DNA from: an uncultured Rhizobiaceae group bacterium
Lineage (GTDB): Bacteria > Pseudomonadota > Alphaproteobacteria > Rhizobiales > Rhizobiaceae
Assembly (NCBI GenBank): GCA_937951455.1
Contig: CALFBU010000090.1
Location: 1 to 8,364 of the forward strand
Length of the DNA stretch: 8,364 nt
Direction of reading: 5' to 3'
Positions 7,401 through 8,364 of the stretch are shown piece by piece. The translations under genes were made by a program, and so were the position numbers. The first letter of the stretch is position 1. Each line of letters starts with the position of its first letter. Below the pieces are notes generated by a model. The model ran no database searches, had not been told where the DNA came from, and was given only the letters and a program-made list of their open reading frames with translations.

Positions 7401-8364
7401 GATCAAGATGATATTGATCTGGGTCGCATTGACAATACAGCCACTGCATCAGCAACGACGCCACAAGGCACGACCATTAATGACACTGGCAGCAATACCG
7501 CTAATGGTCCAGTTGCAGCGCCATCAGTGGAGGTGTCAAAATCCGCTTCACCATCACCATTTGGTCCTGAAGGCAGTTTGGTAAATTATACGTTTGCAGT
7601 TCAAAACACTGGCAACGTCCGCCTTTCTAACATCACGGTGACAGATCCGATTGATGCAGGTTTCTCCTGTACGATTGCATCGCTTGATCCAGGCATTACA
7701 GATACGACAACTTGCTCATTAATTTATACCGTTCAGCAAGGTGATATTAATACTGGCTCAATAACAAACGAAGCTTCCGTTACGGCTATTTCAGCTGACC
7801 CAAGTGGTCAAAGCGTTGGTGATAGTGACCAGATTGTAACGCCTGGGCCAGCAAGAAACCCTGCAATTGAAATAGAAAAAGTTGCAAATACTTCGGGGCT
7901 TTCCACTCCTGCACAAGAAGGTGATGTGATCAGCTATACCTTCCGTATTGAAAATACAGGAAACGTAACGCTCACAAACATTGATGTAACAGACAGCGAT
8001 GCGACGATGTCCGGTGGGCCGATTGTTTCTCTGCAGCCAGGAATTTCTGATACCACCACGTTCACTGCAACAAGAACCTTAACGCAAGAAGATATCAATA
8101 ATGGCAGCTTCTCAAATCAGGCAAATGCAACTGCGGATACGCCAGCAGGTCTGCCACCATTGAGCGAGCCGTCAGATGACCCATCAACCTTAGCAGACAA
8201 TGACCCAACCATCGTTCAACTGCCAGAAGCGCCTTCAATCAGTTTAACAAAAGTAGGTGTCTTGGATGATGGTGGCGATGGTCGCCCGGATGTGGGTGAT
8301 ACCATCAACTACACGTTCACAGTTGAAAATACAGGCAATGTGACATTAACAAATGTATCAATTG
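4407..8364 (+). CDS. Secreted DUF11/DUF7507-type repeat protein, 3' end beyond window
   Basis: The frame is open for 1319 codons from ATG 4407 and has no stop at the window edge, so the true protein is larger. Residues 1-40 form a Sec signal peptide: basic N-region (KISR), hydrophobic LLIALVSTIMLACYLL, and a likely cut after APAFA (A40). Residues 41 to about 250 form a non-repeated, aromatic- and Gly-rich domain with four Cys (113, 118, 141, 184) and an acidic segment, RDGDA then CPGNFDFND (137-149), that could bind calcium. I do not recognise this domain by name. From residue 252 there are nine full Ig-like repeats of 110-124 residues and a tenth that is cut. Each has the pattern (L/I)xK, GDtItYtyxVxNtGNvT, V(T/S)D, and N-x-A near the end. 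Such repeats build long fibres on cell surfaces, and adhesion or an outer-layer role is likely. The anchoring or export domain would be C-terminal and is not visible. It appears to be a separate transcription unit from the upstream operon. Confidence 0.88.
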   Translation, partial: MGRLWAYDYTWEKISRSLLIALVSTIMLACYLLNIAPAFATPFTETVPNGNGPIPATYPPVGGTMFVFIGANGNIYYQFVNPSTQFEGFQFTGNPAAFRGNPFQLGPSQTLNCGPTACSDYFGGSIVEGYARLTARDGDACPGNFDFNDVFFEVNGFRIGSFSGPEQVERTDRTGTTSLGFENCFRNQGSNETSTGWFDLTSVPGFLDDVLTTGSTTPFVFDNDGSATRGDNFWFFRDGNDATGTPEVAPGITIVKTADRTDYSAVGDIINYEFLVTNIGSVTLNNVVVTDSFINSAVSCPATTLLSGQAMTCTGQHTVTQQNIDNDIIFRNIATVTANPTEGTLGGVSGELEIPGPAANNSMTITKTPSITTGADVGDTITYTYEIQNTGNITLNNVNVSDVHNGVGALSAITPTNVTLAPNAIQQFQATYVVQQGDVDAQTDITNVATAEAVPARGTIVEPTANAAVSMVAENRVLTLDKESSTTDFTTLGDTISYTYEVTNDGNVTITAPITVSDDVINAAGGNVSCPAIPVGGLQPGNTLTCTANYSVTQADLNAGFVTNIATASDGVATSNSDTVTVTGTQTPELTLDKRLTAASPTSYDSVGDQLFYEYEVSNTGNVTITNAISVSDNRIASVSCPALPAGGLDPGNSILCTGTYTVGQTDIDVGNVINTADATDGTTTSDPDDVTVNATQLPELSLTKTADPIDPVDFVVFATANYTYVVTNAGNTTIVDPITVTDSRISSVTCPALPAGGLLPTQTLTCTGSYVVDGNDVALFEVTNLATATDGNVTSPQVSETIPLGGVPSLSLSKTAAPGSSFDTLGDTITYSFEVTNDGSVSFATPITITDNTIPGSPIACYAPTPANPDLTPGESFTCTGTFTYSVTQDDLDAGIVVNEATANTTFMGTTPVVSAPATETVNANTDPSIAVTKSASPTTFAAVGETLVYTISVNNDGNQTLTNINITDPLIPSLMCVIPTLAPGATDNSCVGNYTVDQDDIDLGRIDNTATASATTPQGTTINDTGSNTANGPVAAPSVEVSKSASPSPFGPEGSLVNYTFAVQNTGNVRLSNITVTDPIDAGFSCTIASLDPGITDTTTCSLIYTVQQGDINTGSITNEASVTAISADPSGQSVGDSDQIVTPGPARNPAIEIEKVANTSGLSTPAQEGDVISYTFRIENTGNVTLTNIDVTDSDATMSGGPIVSLQPGISDTTTFTATRTLTQEDINNGSFSNQANATADTPAGLPPLSEPSDDPSTLADNDPTIVQLPEAPSISLTKVGVLDDGGDGRPDVGDTINYTFTVENTGNVTLTNVSI
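5160..8364 (+). repeat. Tandem array of nine complete and one partial Ig-like protein repeats
   Basis: Unit starts, taken at the first conserved strand, are 5160, 5493, 5835, 6168, 6501, 6831, 7191, 7521, 7860 and 8232 (the last is cut by the window). Spacing is 330-372 bases. At DNA level the copies are well diverged, so the array is old rather than freshly expanded. Units 3, 4 and 5 are the closest at protein level, sharing the SCPA/TCPA...GGL block followed by CT. All units show the DUF11-like strand pattern, and the segment between the unit 10 Lys and its GDTI motif carries an extra acidic loop, DDGGDGRPD. Confidence 0.85.

Noticed and set aside
7339..7584. Open frame on the plus strand inside the repeat array
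   Set aside because: It is out of frame with repeats 7 and 8, and its His/Gln-rich translation is a frame-shift shadow of them.
5160..8364. CRISPR or DNA satellite array
   Set aside because: The periodicity is 330-372 bases, the DNA copies are diverged, and the reading frame is kept throughout. It is a protein repeat.

Overview
The window looks like part of a Gram-negative, probably marine alphaproteobacterial chromosome. This is an inference from three things: a TRAP carboxylate transporter joined to CoA-ester enzymes, moderate-to-low GC in the genes (mid-40s per cent by eye), and a secreted DUF11-type repeat protein of a style I associate with marine alphaproteobacteria. Genus cannot be fixed from the sequence.

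Left half (1-3871): a tight, all-plus-strand operon with gaps of 1 to 16 bases. It holds the 3' end of a TRAP small permease (DctQ), the complete large permease (DctM), a crotonase-fold enzyme starting at TTG, a class III (CaiB/BaiF) CoA-transferase, and a small GlcG/HbpS-family protein. The simplest reading is an uptake-and-activation module. The TRAP system imports an organic acid, the CoA-transferase makes its CoA thioester, and the crotonase transforms that thioester. GlcG/HbpS proteins are common accessory members of such operons but have no firm role here. The crotonase lacks both glutamates of classical enoyl-CoA hydratases, so ordinary hydration is doubtful. The substrate-binding protein and the operon promoter lie upstream of the window, if they are linked at all.

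Middle (3872-4406): about 535 bases without a gene, extremely AT-rich from about 4060 to 4320. It holds a 41-nt imperfect stem-loop, a cluster of TTATTAA words, a consensus TTGACA box and an 8-bp direct repeat spaced 30 bp. It is probably the control region of the next gene.

Right half (4407-8364 and beyond): one reading frame of 1319 codons that is still open at the window edge. It encodes a secreted protein with a Sec signal peptide, a unique N-terminal domain of about 210 residues, and nine complete plus one partial Ig-like repeats of about 110-124 residues. Every complete repeat keeps a Lys, an Asp and an Asn at matching positions, which suggests intramolecular isopeptide cross-links. Seven of the nine also keep a Cys pair that is lost together in the other two. 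This looks like a long, covalently stabilised surface fibre or adhesin. It is functionally separate from the metabolic operon.
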